Assembly (NCBI RefSeq): GCF_024723825.1
Contig: NZ_JANQBQ010000001.1
Span: 992,001-1,056,000 of the forward strand
Reading direction: 5' to 3'
From: Romboutsia lituseburensis
GTDB lineage: Bacteria; Bacillota; Clostridia; Peptostreptococcales; Peptostreptococcaceae
DNA length: 64,000 nucleotides
The first letter of the stretch is position 1, and each line of letters begins with the position of its first letter. Under the pieces are notes generated by a model. It made no database searches and had not been told where the DNA came from. It saw only the letters and a list, made by a program, of their open reading frames with translations. Of the stretch, positions 45,453 through 55,529 are shown piece after piece. A program made the position numbers and the translations under genes.

Positions 45453-46124
45453 TTATTTTGATAAAAATTTTCCATCACTAATAATTATAATATTATCTGC
45501 ACTTTTAGTTATTTCGTCATTATGAGTTATCATAACCAAAGTCTGTTTATACTCATCTACACAAAGTTTTAATATATCCATTACCTCTTTAGTAGTTTTA
45601 CTATCTAAGTTTCCAGTTGGCTCATCTGCAAATATTATTGAAGGTTTATTTGCTAATGCTCTAGCAATTGCCACTCTTTGCTGTTGCCCACCTGATAATT
45701 CATTAGGAAATTTTTTTATTTGAGATTCTAGTCCTAATTTTTTTATAATATCATCAATATAATTTTTATCTATCTTATCATGAGCTATTGATACAGGTAA
45801 AACTATATTTTCATACACATTTACTACTGGTATTAAATTAAAGCTTTGAAAAACAAATCCAAACTCTTTAACTCTAATTTTAGATAGTTTGTCATCACTT
45901 AATTTATATATGTTTTGGTCGTCTAAATACACATTTCCTTCAGTAGGCTTATCAAGTCCTGCCATACAATGTAGTAGTGTACTTTTACCACTACCACTTT
46001 CACCTACTATTGCACTAAATTTTTCACTTTCTATTTCTAAAGTTATCCCATCAATAGCTTTAACTGTACTTTCTCCTTTTCCATATATTTTTTTTATATT
46101 ATCAACTTTTAAAATTTTTTTCAT
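45453..46124 (-). CDS. ABC transporter ATP-binding protein (MacB/LolD type)
   Basis: The protein (223 residues from ATG at 46124, GGGGAG upstream) has Walker A GESGSGKST, Q-loop FVFQSFNLIPV, signature LSGGQQQRVAIARAL, Walker B IIFADEPTGNLDS and H-loop VMITHND. This is the MacB/LolD/BceA-type ATPase working with FtsX-like permeases. It follows the permease gene with the coding regions nearly touching, so it is an operon. Together with the LytTR system beside it this resembles peptide-sensing or exporting antimicrobial-peptide systems. Confidence 0.92.
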   Translation of the reverse strand: MKKILKVDNIKKIYGKGESTVKAIDGITLEIESEKFSAIVGESGSGKSTLLHCMAGLDKPTEGNVYLDDQNIYKLSDDKLSKIRVKEFGFVFQSFNLIPVVNVYENIVLPVSIAHDKIDKNYIDDIIKKLGLESQIKKFPNELSGGQQQRVAIARALANKPSIIFADEPTGNLDSKTTKEVMDILKLCVDEYKQTLVMITHNDEITKSADNIIIISDGKFLSK

Positions 46125-46161
46125 TTTATAGTTCTCCCCTATATTTTGTTTACAATATCTA

Positions 46162-48726
46162 CTAATTTTCATTTATTCCATCAATTATATTTACCTTGTC
46201 TATTGATTTTGCTTTTATGGATCCTACTAAAAAAGCAAATAAAACTATTATTACTGTAAATATAATCACTTCTTTTGGAGGTAAGTATATTGATTTTATC
46301 TTTATATCCATCCCAAAGTGATCTATAAATGTTTCTTTAATGTATTTAATATATTTAAAATCCTTTATTGCAGTAACAATAATAGCAGATAAACTTCCTA
46401 GTAATGCATATGTTATCGACTCCAAAACTACTAATTTTTTAAGAGACTTTTTATTTAACCCTATTGCTCTTAATATAGAGAACTCTTTTATATTATTATT
46501 TATATTTAAACTAATAGTAATATACATGTTAAATAATGCTGAAATAAACACCAATAAAGATATTATCATAGTATAGTCAATTTTAAATTCCTTCTTATGT
46601 TCTTGTCCATTATAAACATGTAAATATTTATTATTTTCTTTTATATTGTCTAAAAGTTTATCTACACTTTTATAACTTTCTTTTTTAGCGTTAAAAAATA
46701 CTTTTTGATCATAAAATCCATTAGTTATTTTACTGAAATTATCAAAATTCATAACTACTCTAGGTCCAATATAATCTGTTTCATAATTCATATTGTAGTT
46801 ATATCCTAAAATAGCACTAACTCTGCATTTATAATTTTTATGATAATAATTACCATCATCATCAATAGTTATTACTTTAAAACTAAGTATATCACCTAAC
46901 TTTAAATCCTTTATAACAGGCTTATAAAATGAATCCTTAATATAATAAAAATTGTTAGATATAGCAATATTTATATAGTCCTTATTTGAATTATTTAAAC
47001 TTTTAATATCTCCTACTTTTACAAATTCACTCAATTTATTTATATCTTTCATCCCCTCAATTACCGAGTGAACATCTAGTGTATTTAAACTACTATCTTT
47101 ATCTCCAAACTCATCCATATAAATTTTACTTACTCTATTATTATTTGCTATTAAAATTTGTCTAGCATAACTATCTACTCTTAGATCTGTTACTCCATCT
47201 ATACTTTTAATATTTGAAATATCTTTATCACTTACCTTTTTTATACTTTCGTCAGTATTAAAATATGGTCTTATTATATAGTTGTATTTATGAGGTGAGT
47301 AAAATGATTGTTTGTCTACTTGATCATTAATATAATCTAAGTTAGTAGAAATTCTTTGTATAACCATAATTCCACTAAAAGCTATTACTATTACAGATAT
47401 TAACGTTTTTATTTTTTTTCTAAGTAAATTATTTTTTAAAAACGTTCTAGTAATTTTACTATTATATTTTGTTTTGTATTTTATTTTATCTGTAGCATTT
47501 ATAATATCTATTGGATATTTTCTTAGTGATTTTAAAACAGGAATAAGTACCGTAATTAATAGTATAAATAAAACTATAATTAAAGCTTTAAATACAATAA
47601 AGTACGGAATATTTAATTTAACTTTACTAAAATCATTTATATCAAACATATTTAAGGTTATAATTGTGCACATAGCATATCTTGCAAATATAACAGAACT
47701 TATAAACCCTATAACTGAACCTAGTGTAAATAATATTGATATTTTAATTAAATAAAATTTAATTACTTTTTTATTAGACATTCCAATAACTCTTAAACTA
47801 CCTATTTGTGTTGTAAGTTTTGTAAGAATTATATTAAAGAAATTAACTATTGTAAATACTGCTATAACTATAATAAATATTTTTGCTTGTACTTCATTGT
47901 TATCCTGCTGGTCTTTGAATAGTCTAAGAGTTGCATCTAGGTATTCATTGCTAGATATACCACTTCTAGTATCTTGTCTAATATCTACACTACTATCTAG
48001 TTTTGGATTATACTCTTGTCTTAGCTTTGAAAATTTTGCATCTAAATTCTCTGGATTAACACCTTTTAAATTAAATACTATATGATATTTTACTAAATCC
48101 TTAGGTATAGAACCTTCATCAGTTTTAACAAATGTAAAAAGGTCTGCTCCTCCAATTGATTCGTCATTTCCAGTTGTATAGTATTTTTCTTCTTTTGCTA
48201 TAACTCCAACTACTTTGTATTTATTTTTTTTGCTATAAATTTTGTCTTCCCCTTTTATTTTGTATTCTATTTTATTTATAGAATCAATACTTTTATTTAA
48301 TATATTTTTTTCACTATATTTCTCAAATATTGTTTTATCTACAACTATTTCGCCGTTGTTCTTTGGAAGCCTTCCCGATACAAGTTTATAGTTAAATGCT
48401 TTTAAGTAACTTTCATTGTATGTATAAAGCTTAGATGTTAACCCATCTTTTGGAATAATCTGCCCCAAGTCTTCAACTGGATTTACGTTATATACTCCAT
48501 CTATTTTTTTGAGTTTTTCAATATTTTCTTTACTATTAGTTCTTAATGTTCCATCGTAATACCCCGCTATCTCTCTAGCCATGTCTATTTGATTTAGCTG
48601 TATACTATTTGAACCAATATCAACTCCTAAAATTAGAGCTATTGCAACAACTATACAAGCTATTATTGAAATAGATTGTTTTTTATTTTTCATTAAATAT
48701 TTTAATGCTAATTTAAACTCAAACAT
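46162..48726 (-). CDS. ABC transporter permease (FtsX/MacB-like, large)
   Basis: The 854-residue protein has an N-terminal membrane segment, a large extracytoplasmic domain (about 40-260), then three membrane segments with an FtsX domain (ITKLTTQIGSLRVIGMSNKK about 310-330), a fourth membrane segment, a second large extracytoplasmic domain (about 450-710) and a final FtsX set (ILRAIGLNKKSLKKLVV). Two FtsX domains are usual for BceB-like or CD-type two-domain permeases. It should be the partner of the MacB-type ATPase. The gene begins 25 bases after a terminator-like hairpin in its leader. Confidence 0.88.
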   Translation of the reverse strand: MFEFKLALKYLMKNKKQSISIIACIVVAIALILGVDIGSNSIQLNQIDMAREIAGYYDGTLRTNSKENIEKLKKIDGVYNVNPVEDLGQIIPKDGLTSKLYTYNESYLKAFNYKLVSGRLPKNNGEIVVDKTIFEKYSEKNILNKSIDSINKIEYKIKGEDKIYSKKNKYKVVGVIAKEEKYYTTGNDESIGGADLFTFVKTDEGSIPKDLVKYHIVFNLKGVNPENLDAKFSKLRQEYNPKLDSSVDIRQDTRSGISSNEYLDATLRLFKDQQDNNEVQAKIFIIVIAVFTIVNFFNIILTKLTTQIGSLRVIGMSNKKVIKFYLIKISILFTLGSVIGFISSVIFARYAMCTIITLNMFDINDFSKVKLNIPYFIVFKALIIVLFILLITVLIPVLKSLRKYPIDIINATDKIKYKTKYNSKITRTFLKNNLLRKKIKTLISVIVIAFSGIMVIQRISTNLDYINDQVDKQSFYSPHKYNYIIRPYFNTDESIKKVSDKDISNIKSIDGVTDLRVDSYARQILIANNNRVSKIYMDEFGDKDSSLNTLDVHSVIEGMKDINKLSEFVKVGDIKSLNNSNKDYINIAISNNFYYIKDSFYKPVIKDLKLGDILSFKVITIDDDGNYYHKNYKCRVSAILGYNYNMNYETDYIGPRVVMNFDNFSKITNGFYDQKVFFNAKKESYKSVDKLLDNIKENNKYLHVYNGQEHKKEFKIDYTMIISLLVFISALFNMYITISLNINNNIKEFSILRAIGLNKKSLKKLVVLESITYALLGSLSAIIVTAIKDFKYIKYIKETFIDHFGMDIKIKSIYLPPKEVIIFTVIIVLFAFLVGSIKAKSIDKVNIIDGINEN

Positions 48727-48750
48727 AACCTTTTTAATTCCTCCTTGTGC

Positions 48751-48802
48751 AAAAAAATGAGAGCGCTCTCTTGTATTTAAAAGATATCACTCTCATTTTT
48801 TT
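48751..48802 (-). terminator. Terminator or attenuator in the leader of the ABC operon
   Basis: AAAAAAATGAGAG (48751-48763) and CTCTCATTTTTTT (48790-48802) form a hairpin with a T run on the minus strand, ending about 15 bases before the ribosome binding site of the permease. GAGAGCGCTCTC (48759-48770) can pair with itself and compete for the same arm. Confidence 0.6.
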
Positions 48803-48866
48803 GAATCAATATAACCGACACAAGTGGTATTTTTTTTGTTCCAACTAGCATAATTTTTCTATATTT

Positions 48867-50124
48867 TTAATCTATTGGAATATAAATATTTATTATAAAT
48901 TTATTTTTATCACTTATAATTTCTAAATCTCCATTGTATTTATCTAAAGAAGATTTTACACTTTATAACATAATAAGATTTAACTACTGTTCCTCTAATA
49001 CTTATGTATCTATTATCTTCAACTTTTTTACATGCTTCTATAGCATTATCTATAATATTAGAGAAAATAGATGATATATCTATCATTTCTATAAAACTAT
49101 ATTTTGAAAAATTTATATCACAAGTTAGTTCTATATTGTTTTTTTTACACACAGAGTTTTTTTCATTTAAAATTATATCCAGTATCATATTGTTAGTAGT
49201 GAAAGTATTTTTATACTCTTTTAATTCCTCATTAATGCTATCTATATATTCATTTACATCTTCATTTTGAAGCTCTTTAATACATGCCATGTGATTGTTT
49301 ATATCATGATATAATTTCCTTACTTTCATTTGAGATTCTTGGATACTTAAGTAGTGATTATACTGCATGTCTAATTTATCATTTAAAGATTTCATTTCAG
49401 ACTCATCTTTCATCTTTTTAATTATATTATTTATTATAAAAATCAAAAATATATTACAAAATATTATAGCTATTATAACTGAATGTTTTGTAAATTCTAT
49501 AAAAGGTATAAAGTTAACTGTTATAAAATTATTATTGTCTATATAAGTATTTATGTTATTTGTTATTATAAAATCATATATATCTTCTATATGTCTATTT
49601 GATTTTATTAAGCATAATATACATACTATATTTGTAACTACTGTAAATCCAATATAAATATAGTACTTAATATTTAAATTGGATTTTACAATTTTATCAA
49701 AATATTTAAGTACTAAAATTAATATAATAGTTAAAGGTATAGATGTATAAAGTACATAGGCTATAGGAGGTGCATCTCTTATAATATTTAACATTAACAA
49801 ACACAAATAATCTATTGTATCTCTTAGTATCCCATATCCAAATATAAAACACATTCCCCAAATAAAAGCATCTTTTAGTAAAATTTTAAATACTTTTTTA
49901 CTTAATAGGGTAAGTAACACTCCGTTATAAATAATGTATTCACACCTATACCAAAACTTTGGAATTATAATTGTAAGTATAGTTATAATAAATATCACTA
50001 TATAATCTAAATTTTTAGTGACTTTTCTTCTATCATATATTTTATTTATTATTAAGTAGAATATAACTACATAAATAATAGAATTTATTCTATAAATTAT
50101 ATCTAGGACTAAACGCTCATTCAT
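48867..50124 (-). pseudogene. GHKL sensor histidine kinase (AgrC/LytTR-partner type), frameshifted deletion in the ATPase domain
   Basis: The 394-residue frame (48940-50124) has five to seven membrane segments, a coiled region with KVRKLYHDINNHMACIKELQ (phospho-acceptor His in YHDINNH) and the N-box FSNIIDNAIEACKKVEDNRY, then ends after YYVIKC with out-of-frame residues. The bases after AAAGTG match the end of the kinase in another frame: SVKSSLDKYNGDLEIISDKN, then KFIINIYIPID to a stop at 48867. Roughly 25-30 codons with the G-box are missing, apparently by recombination between AAAGTGT repeats. The kinase should be inactive. It starts overlapping the response regulator stop. Confidence 0.8.
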
Positions 50125-50837
50125 TATAAAACACTCCCAAGATGACTTAAAAATCTAGCTTTAGTATCTTTGAATTTATATCGACTTATAGGCACTTCTT
50201 CTTTATTTTCTAAAATCGCTACATATTGTTTTATATTTTTAATAAACTCTATATTAACCATAAAGCTCTTGTGACATCTATAAAAATTATATCTACTAAG
50301 CTCATTTTCCATTTTTGACATACTAGAATTTATAATATAATCTTTATTTATAGTGTGTATTGTCATTTCTCTTTTTTGAATTTCTATATAGGTAATATCA
50401 GAAATTTTAAGTTTATAAGCATCGTTTTTTTCATTTACAACTATATAACTGCTCTTATTTCTATTAACTTCTTCTACACATGAAATAATATGCTTTTTAA
50501 GATTTTCTAACTTTATAGGTTTTAAAAGGTATCTATATGCCCTTACTTCGTAACCCTCTTGAATATATTCTATTAGTGATGTTGTAAATATAATTTCTAC
50601 TTCTTTTTTATCTATCTTCCTAATTTTTTTGGCTACTTCCATTCCATTTAACCCATCCATTTGTATATCTAATAAAAATATATCTACATTTTCTGGATAA
50701 TTTTTAAAAAGCTCTTACCCTGAATAAAAAAATAATATTTCATAATTAGTGCTTATTTGATTTAATATTTTTTCTAAATAAGCTTTTAATATTTCTTGTT
50801 GTTCTATCTCATCTTCGCATATTACTATTTTTAACAT
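50124..50837 (-). pseudogene. LytTR-family response regulator with a nonsense codon in the receiver domain
   Basis: An ATG at 50837 opens MLKIVICEDEIEQQEILKAY and 20 more codons to ...FYSG, then a TAA at 50715-50717, then the same frame continues with ELFKNYPENVDIFLLDIQMD through the receiver (Asp phosphorylation site DIQMDG, Lys in LLKPIK) and a LytTR DNA-binding domain (about 175-238, with YIEIQKREMTIHT and FYRCHKSFMVNI). The whole gene is the normal 238 residues with one stop in place of a likely GAA/GAG codon. Reinitiation at M (50660) could give the DNA-binding part only. Confidence 0.85.
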
Positions 50838-51045
50838 ATTAATCTCCGTTTAATTTATTGTTACATTTTTATCCATATTATACCATATTTTGTATATTTA
50901 ATTGAATAATGTTCCTTGCCTCAAGTTAATCTACTTAGACAATTTATTTGATATTCCTTAAAATAATTATGGATATCAAAATATTATAAAATCCTAAATA
51001 ATAGTTATAATTAAGCTTATTACAATTAAAATTACATTAAAAATA
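50838..51045. other. AT-rich gap upstream of the broken two-component system
   Basis: It should carry the promoter of the regulator. I see no repeats, hairpins or coding frames other than the terminator at its right end (51046-51092). Confidence 0.45.
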
Positions 51046-51092
51046 AAAAATGCAAAGCACCTCTCAGAATAAGATTAGCACTTTGCATTTTT
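51046..51092 (-). terminator. Terminator after the 86-residue protein gene
   Basis: AAAAATGCAAAG (51046-51057) and CTTTGCATTTTT (51081-51092) pair around a 23-base loop with T runs on the minus strand. Confidence 0.75.
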
Positions 51093-51099
51093 AATTAAA

Positions 51100-51360
51100 C
51101 TATATATTATTATTTTTAGGTGTTAAATCTGATTGGCTTAAATGTTTTTTTATAATATACGAAGTTCCATCTTTTTTGAATTCAGCCTCATATGAATATC
51201 CATACTTGTCTATTTCATAAAAGTCTAATATTTTAACTGCATCTCCTGCCTTTAAAGATATATTTTTAGTGTAAGTATCACTTCCATCTACATGTACCTT
51301 TATTCTTCTATCTTTAGCAAGATATGCTATATCATTTATTTCAAATTCTCTTTTTATCAT
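51100..51360 (-). CDS. Small beta-rich protein of unknown function
   Basis: The 86-residue protein has no signal peptide or membrane segment. Its pattern of strands (KVHVDGSDTYTKNISLKAGD, 20 residues, then AVKILDFYEIDKYGYSYEAEF in two parts) is SH3-like, and could be a short nucleic-acid or protein-binding domain. I do not recognise a family. AAGGAG precedes the ATG and a terminator follows, so it looks expressed. Confidence 0.55.
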   Translation of the reverse strand: MIKREFEINDIAYLAKDRRIKVHVDGSDTYTKNISLKAGDAVKILDFYEIDKYGYSYEAEFKKDGTSYIIKKHLSQSDLTPKNNNI

Positions 51361-51532
51361 ATGCGCTCCTTAAAATTTATGTCTTATATAATATCTATTT
51401 TACCTCATTTAGCTTTATAATAGTTATAATATATTTAAAAATTAATCTCCCAAACTAACTATCATCTTATTTTCTTTAATAGTTTTAGTACATGCTCCTT
51501 TATTATTGAACTTTAGTTATTTAGTAAATATA

Positions 51533-52867
51533 TTAAAATCCTACTGAATTGATTTTGTATACTCCATTCTCATTTTTTCTCATGTTAACTACCATGTCAT
51601 ATATACCTTTATCAATAGTTATTTGGTTACATTTTAAAATATTTAGCTTTATATTAACATCTTTCATGCCGCTAGATTCCCCATTCTCCTTAACTTTTAA
51701 AACCTCTGTTTCATTAGCATGCTTAAATATCGTATTATTCTTATCCAATGTATTAAATAACTCAGCTTGTATATCAAATTCATCAGGATCTAATAAAGAA
51801 ATTATTGCTCCCATGTCTAGAGTTGATAAATATTTATTAACATCATTATCACTTTGAGATTTATAATAAGACTTTATCAATTCTTCAGTACTTAAATTTT
51901 CTACTTCCTTATTTAACTTACTATTTTTGTCTATATGGTTTTGTATTAAATAATCCTCTATAGTTAAACCTGTAATTTCTTTAAATGACTTTCTATCTAA
52001 ACTACATATTGCTCTATTTAAAATTCCAGAATCAATATATGCTCCTACTATTTTTTTATTATGTTTAAGTACAACTGCCTTTGCATCAACAGTAGGAGTA
52101 CATGCATCAGGAAGTGGCTCTAATAAATAATATACCTCTGCATTTACTTCTTCTCCTAATAAATTAGAAAAATCTAATCCTATAGACTTTGAAAATTGTA
52201 AGTTATAAGCCCAATATACTTCATCAATTCCTTTTTCAGGTGCATAATTTAAGTCGTCTGATATTTTTATTTTATGATTAGCTATTAAAAAACTAGGTCT
52301 CCAATTGTATCTTTTTAATAATTTTTTAGCATCTTCATCTATACTTGATTCTTTAGGAGAATATCCTTGTGTATTTGATATAAGTCTAAAGAAATCATAA
52401 TCTAAATATATGTCCTCTCCTTTATAAGTTATAAAACCAAAGTTATCTAAATCATCATAGCTATAATTTACTTCTATAGTTTCGTTGTCTGTATAAAATA
52501 CAAGCTTTTGATTTTTAACACTACCTCCGCTCATTTCTTCGCTACTTTTTTTCACATTTTTACTCATTAAATTTAAATAGTCATTTATAATATATTTATC
52601 TTTAATATAAATAGGCTTTATTTTATCTACACTTTCAGCATGATAATCATGATAAATGCCTATTTTATTAGTACTTTTAAGTTTTTCTATTAAATCTTTG
52701 TAGTCATTGCTTTGATTTGGATAAACTTTATTTTCTATGGAATTTAAAGATTTGTCTTTATCTGATTTAAATAATTTTGGATTGGTTAAATAAATTCCCG
52801 CTATTGTTAAAACTACAAAACAAATAATAACTATTGTCGCATTTTTTTTATTTTTTAAATTTTTCAT
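51533..52867 (-). CDS. Membrane-anchored protein with a DUF4830-like segment
   Basis: The protein (444 residues from ATG at 52867; 52903 lacks a site) has one membrane segment (about residues 10-28) and an extracytoplasmic part. Residues 180-290 (LLKRYNWRPSF, GIDEVYWAYNLQFSKSIGLD, then VVLKHNKKIVGAYIDSG) resemble the DUF4830 domain; the C-terminal 120 residues look like an NTF2-like fold (ELIKSYYKSQSDNDVNKYLS, 20 residues). It may be a sensor or sporulation-related surface protein, but this cannot be proved. No operon partner is adjacent. Confidence 0.5.
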   Translation of the reverse strand: MKNLKNKKNATIVIICFVVLTIAGIYLTNPKLFKSDKDKSLNSIENKVYPNQSNDYKDLIEKLKSTNKIGIYHDYHAESVDKIKPIYIKDKYIINDYLNLMSKNVKKSSEEMSGGSVKNQKLVFYTDNETIEVNYSYDDLDNFGFITYKGEDIYLDYDFFRLISNTQGYSPKESSIDEDAKKLLKRYNWRPSFLIANHKIKISDDLNYAPEKGIDEVYWAYNLQFSKSIGLDFSNLLGEEVNAEVYYLLEPLPDACTPTVDAKAVVLKHNKKIVGAYIDSGILNRAICSLDRKSFKEITGLTIEDYLIQNHIDKNSKLNKEVENLSTEELIKSYYKSQSDNDVNKYLSTLDMGAIISLLDPDEFDIQAELFNTLDKNNTIFKHANETEVLKVKENGESSGMKDVNIKLNILKCNQITIDKGIYDMVVNMRKNENGVYKINSVGF

Positions 52868-53003
52868 ATTTTCTATACGCCCCTTAATACTGCTATAGTT
52901 CATATATACTTATTTTTCTTATATAAAAAGCTATATTACTAAGGATGCATAAATACTTAGTAACATAACTTTTTATTATTTTATCTAATATTTATTTTTA
53001 AGA

Positions 53004-53873
53004 TTACTTAGCTAAAATTTCAACTCCATCTTCAGTGACTAAAACCATATGCTCCCATTGAGCAGATAATTTTCCATCTTCAGTATACGAAGTCCATTCA
53101 TTTTCTGCATCAATATATAAATCACATGTTCCTTGGTTAATCATAGGCTCTATAGTAAATATCATACCTGGAACTAAAACCATCCCTTCATTAGCACTAC
53201 CATAATGATAAACAAAAGGATCTTCATGGAACTGTAGCCCTATTCCATGTCCTCCAAATTCTTCAACTACTGAATATCCGTTTTTCTGTGCATGTTGTTG
53301 CACTGCATAACCAATATCTCCTAATTTTCCCCATGGCTTAATAGCTTCTATTCCTTTATATAAACACTCTTTAGTTACTTCTACTAATCTCTTAGCTTCT
53401 TCACTAACATTTCCTATCATAAACATTCTTGATGCATCAGAATAATAACCATTGTATATCGTTGAAACATCTACATTTATTATATCTCCATCTTTCAAGA
53501 CTGTATTTTTACTAGGTATTCCATGGCATATTTCATCATTTATTGAAGTACATACACTTTTCGGGAATCCTCCATAATTAAGTGGTGCTGGTACTGCTCC
53601 TTTAGATATTGTAAAATCATGTACGATTTTATTTATATCCTCAGTAGTCATCCCCTCTTTTATTTGCTTTGATACTTCATCTAGTACAGCATCATTTATT
53701 TTTGCACTTTCTTTTATTTTTTCTATTTGTTCTTTAGTTTTTATAATTTCATGTGATGGAACTTCATGTCCCATTTGTTTTAGTTTGTTTAATTTTTCAT
53801 CAAATTGCATGTGGCATTTTTTATATTTAACTTTACTTTTACACCAACATTCATCATTTCTGTTTAATTTCAT
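53004..53873 (-). CDS. map: Methionine aminopeptidase, type I, with SEC-C metal-binding extension
   Basis: The protein (289 residues from ATG at 53873 with AAGGAGG seven bases upstream; a TTG at 53876 is the alternative) has a SEC-C motif at its N-terminus (Cys9, Cys11, Cys20, His21) that binds zinc and helps ribosome association, and the MetAP domain with HGIPSKNTVLKDGDIINVDV (first Asp ligand), YYSDASRMF (second Asp), GHGIGLQFHEDP (His), FTIEPMI (Glu) and QWEHMVLVT (Glu). It removes the N-terminal methionine from new proteins. The SEC-C fused MetAP form is typical of clostridia. Confidence 0.93.
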   Translation of the reverse strand: MKLNRNDECWCKSKVKYKKCHMQFDEKLNKLKQMGHEVPSHEIIKTKEQIEKIKESAKINDAVLDEVSKQIKEGMTTEDINKIVHDFTISKGAVPAPLNYGGFPKSVCTSINDEICHGIPSKNTVLKDGDIINVDVSTIYNGYYSDASRMFMIGNVSEEAKRLVEVTKECLYKGIEAIKPWGKLGDIGYAVQQHAQKNGYSVVEEFGGHGIGLQFHEDPFVYHYGSANEGMVLVPGMIFTIEPMINQGTCDLYIDAENEWTSYTEDGKLSAQWEHMVLVTEDGVEILAK

Positions 53874-54158
53874 CAACTTACCTCCTTATATCTTGCCTAA
53901 CTATATTAAATATAGATTTAAAATTCTATTTAACTACATATAATTATTATTTTTTAAAATCTTTTTTAACTTATCTATATTTAAAAACAAAAATCTCTTA
54001 TTTAATATAAGCTCCCTTTCTATAAAAACAATTTTATATTCATCCACATTTAGTATACCATTTATTCACAAATAATTATTAGTATTTTTAAAAACTATAT
54101 CTTTTGCTATATGGATTTATATAAAAATAATATTGACTTTATATCTTCAGATTAAAAA
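53874..54158. other. AT-rich gap between map and the hypA terminator
   Basis: It contains the promoter of map and no coding frame that I can support. Confidence 0.5.
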
Positions 54159-54194
54159 ATGTAGTTACTAAGCTTTTACACTTAATAACTACAT
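54159..54194 (-). terminator. Terminator of the hypB-hypA operon
   Basis: AATGTAGTTA-x-TAAG (54159-54172) pairs with CTTA-x-TAACTACATT (54181-54194), followed by a T run on the minus strand. Confidence 0.8.
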
Positions 54195-54199
54195 TCTAT

Positions 54200-54541
54200 T
54201 TAATAGGCTACTATTTCCTTAATCATAAATTCTTTTCCACTGAGTAAATCCCAGCTTTTACTGCTACAATTAATGCATTGTCCATTATTTTCTTTTACAT
54301 TAAATACTTTATTGCAACTTTTGCAAATGCCATTTGCAGGTATAACTTCTATTTTTAACTTCATATCTTGCAAACTTGTATTATCTACTGCTACTGGAAA
54401 GCAGCTTTCTATATATTTAGGTATCATAGAAGATAATTCTCCTATCTGTAATACTACGCTATCTATTTTCGTTAAATTATTTTCTAGCGCTACTTTTTCC
54501 ACTGTTTTTACAACTTCTATAACTACCCCTAGCTCGTGCAT
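54200..54541 (-). CDS. hypA: HypA, nickel metallochaperone
   Basis: The protein (113 residues) starts MHELGVVIEVV at 54541; the second-residue His is the nickel ligand of HypA, so this start is preferred over the GTG at 54550. The zinc domain has Cys73, Cys76, Cys89 and Cys92 (CKSC ... CINC) and the linker KLKIEVIPANGIC. HypA delivers nickel with HypB to NiFe-hydrogenase precursors and, in some bacteria, to other nickel enzymes. It is the last gene of the four-gene operon, 27 bases after the DUF5692-like gene. Confidence 0.92.
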   Translation of the reverse strand: MHELGVVIEVVKTVEKVALENNLTKIDSVVLQIGELSSMIPKYIESCFPVAVDNTSLQDMKLKIEVIPANGICKSCNKVFNVKENNGQCINCSSKSWDLLSGKEFMIKEIVAY

Positions 54542-54568
54542 TATTTTCACCTACTCCTGTCTTTACCT

Positions 54569-55504
54569 CTACTTATTTTCAGCAAGGACATTTCTATAAG
54601 CATTAGTATCTGTATAAATTTCATCCTTTATTGGATTAAGTTTATTTTTTCTTACCTTATTAAATTGATAAATTGCTAAAGCTGCATTCACCGTTAAAGA
54701 TATTAAACTTACCACAAAGAACGCAGTCTTATTGTGTGTTGTAGGAACTGGTGCTATCCTATCAGCAAATTGAGGAACAGTCATGACAAACATAATCCAA
54801 AGGGCTAATGTTTGAGCACGGTGTTGTAACCAAGCTCCTCTTTTTATAAAGAAAGTTGGTATAGTACATGAAAGTAATAAAGCTGCACCACAATAAATTG
54901 AATGATCTGATATACAGTTATAAGTATAAGCAAAGTTCCATACATCATAGGCTATAATCCATGTCCATATCATATCTGGCCATATCATATCTTTTGTTTT
55001 ATCTCTCGATATAAATATTCCATAGCAACCACAAATTGTGATTATATTTAATAGACCTGCTATCCCATTCATAATATTCCAAGGCCCAGATATTGTCCAA
55101 AGATTATCTACAACTCCACCATCAATTAATCCATAAGTGAAAATTTGAAAGTCTCTAATAGAAGCTTCAAATATATTTAATGCTAAAATCATTGCTGGAA
55201 GAGCCAATGCCCATTTTTTCTTTTGTAGGGATGGAATGTATCTAAGAGCCATAAACCAAATACACCCAGCCAGTGCTGAATAAGTTTTTACCCAATTAAA
55301 CCAAGTTCCCGTCCCATATTCATTACCTGGTGCTGCTGTAGTTGGCCATACATAAATAGTTAAAAATGTAGGTACTATTAAAAATAATAGTATACCCGTC
55401 CATTTTGTTGATCTTCCAAGTTCATTGAATGCCATCAATGCAAGTAATACAAACAGGAAAATTCCCCATCCTTCAAAGGTAATTTTTTCATATAAAATCC
55501 CCAT
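54569..55504 (-). CDS. DUF5692-like multi-pass membrane protein (operon copy)
   Basis: The 311-residue protein has eight to nine membrane segments and matches the plus-strand copy at 59988-60911 over its whole length. Identical blocks include YSALAGCI, RDFQI, DM-W-WIIAYD, WNFAYTYNC, YCG-ALL, and RGAWLQHRAQTLALW. The Asp, Cys, His (NC--DH--YCG) and LQHRAQ residues conserved between the copies are polar residues inside helices and could bind metal. I believe this is Pfam family DUF5692; its function is unknown. It lies between the flavoprotein and hypA genes with 25-27-base gaps. Confidence 0.72.
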   Translation of the reverse strand: MGILYEKITFEGWGIFLFVLLALMAFNELGRSTKWTGILLFLIVPTFLTIYVWPTTAAPGNEYGTGTWFNWVKTYSALAGCIWFMALRYIPSLQKKKWALALPAMILALNIFEASIRDFQIFTYGLIDGGVVDNLWTISGPWNIMNGIAGLLNIITICGCYGIFISRDKTKDMIWPDMIWTWIIAYDVWNFAYTYNCISDHSIYCGAALLLSCTIPTFFIKRGAWLQHRAQTLALWIMFVMTVPQFADRIAPVPTTHNKTAFFVVSLISLTVNAALAIYQFNKVRKNKLNPIKDEIYTDTNAYRNVLAENK

Positions 55505-55529
55505 AATGCACCTCTTATCTATTTTAATT

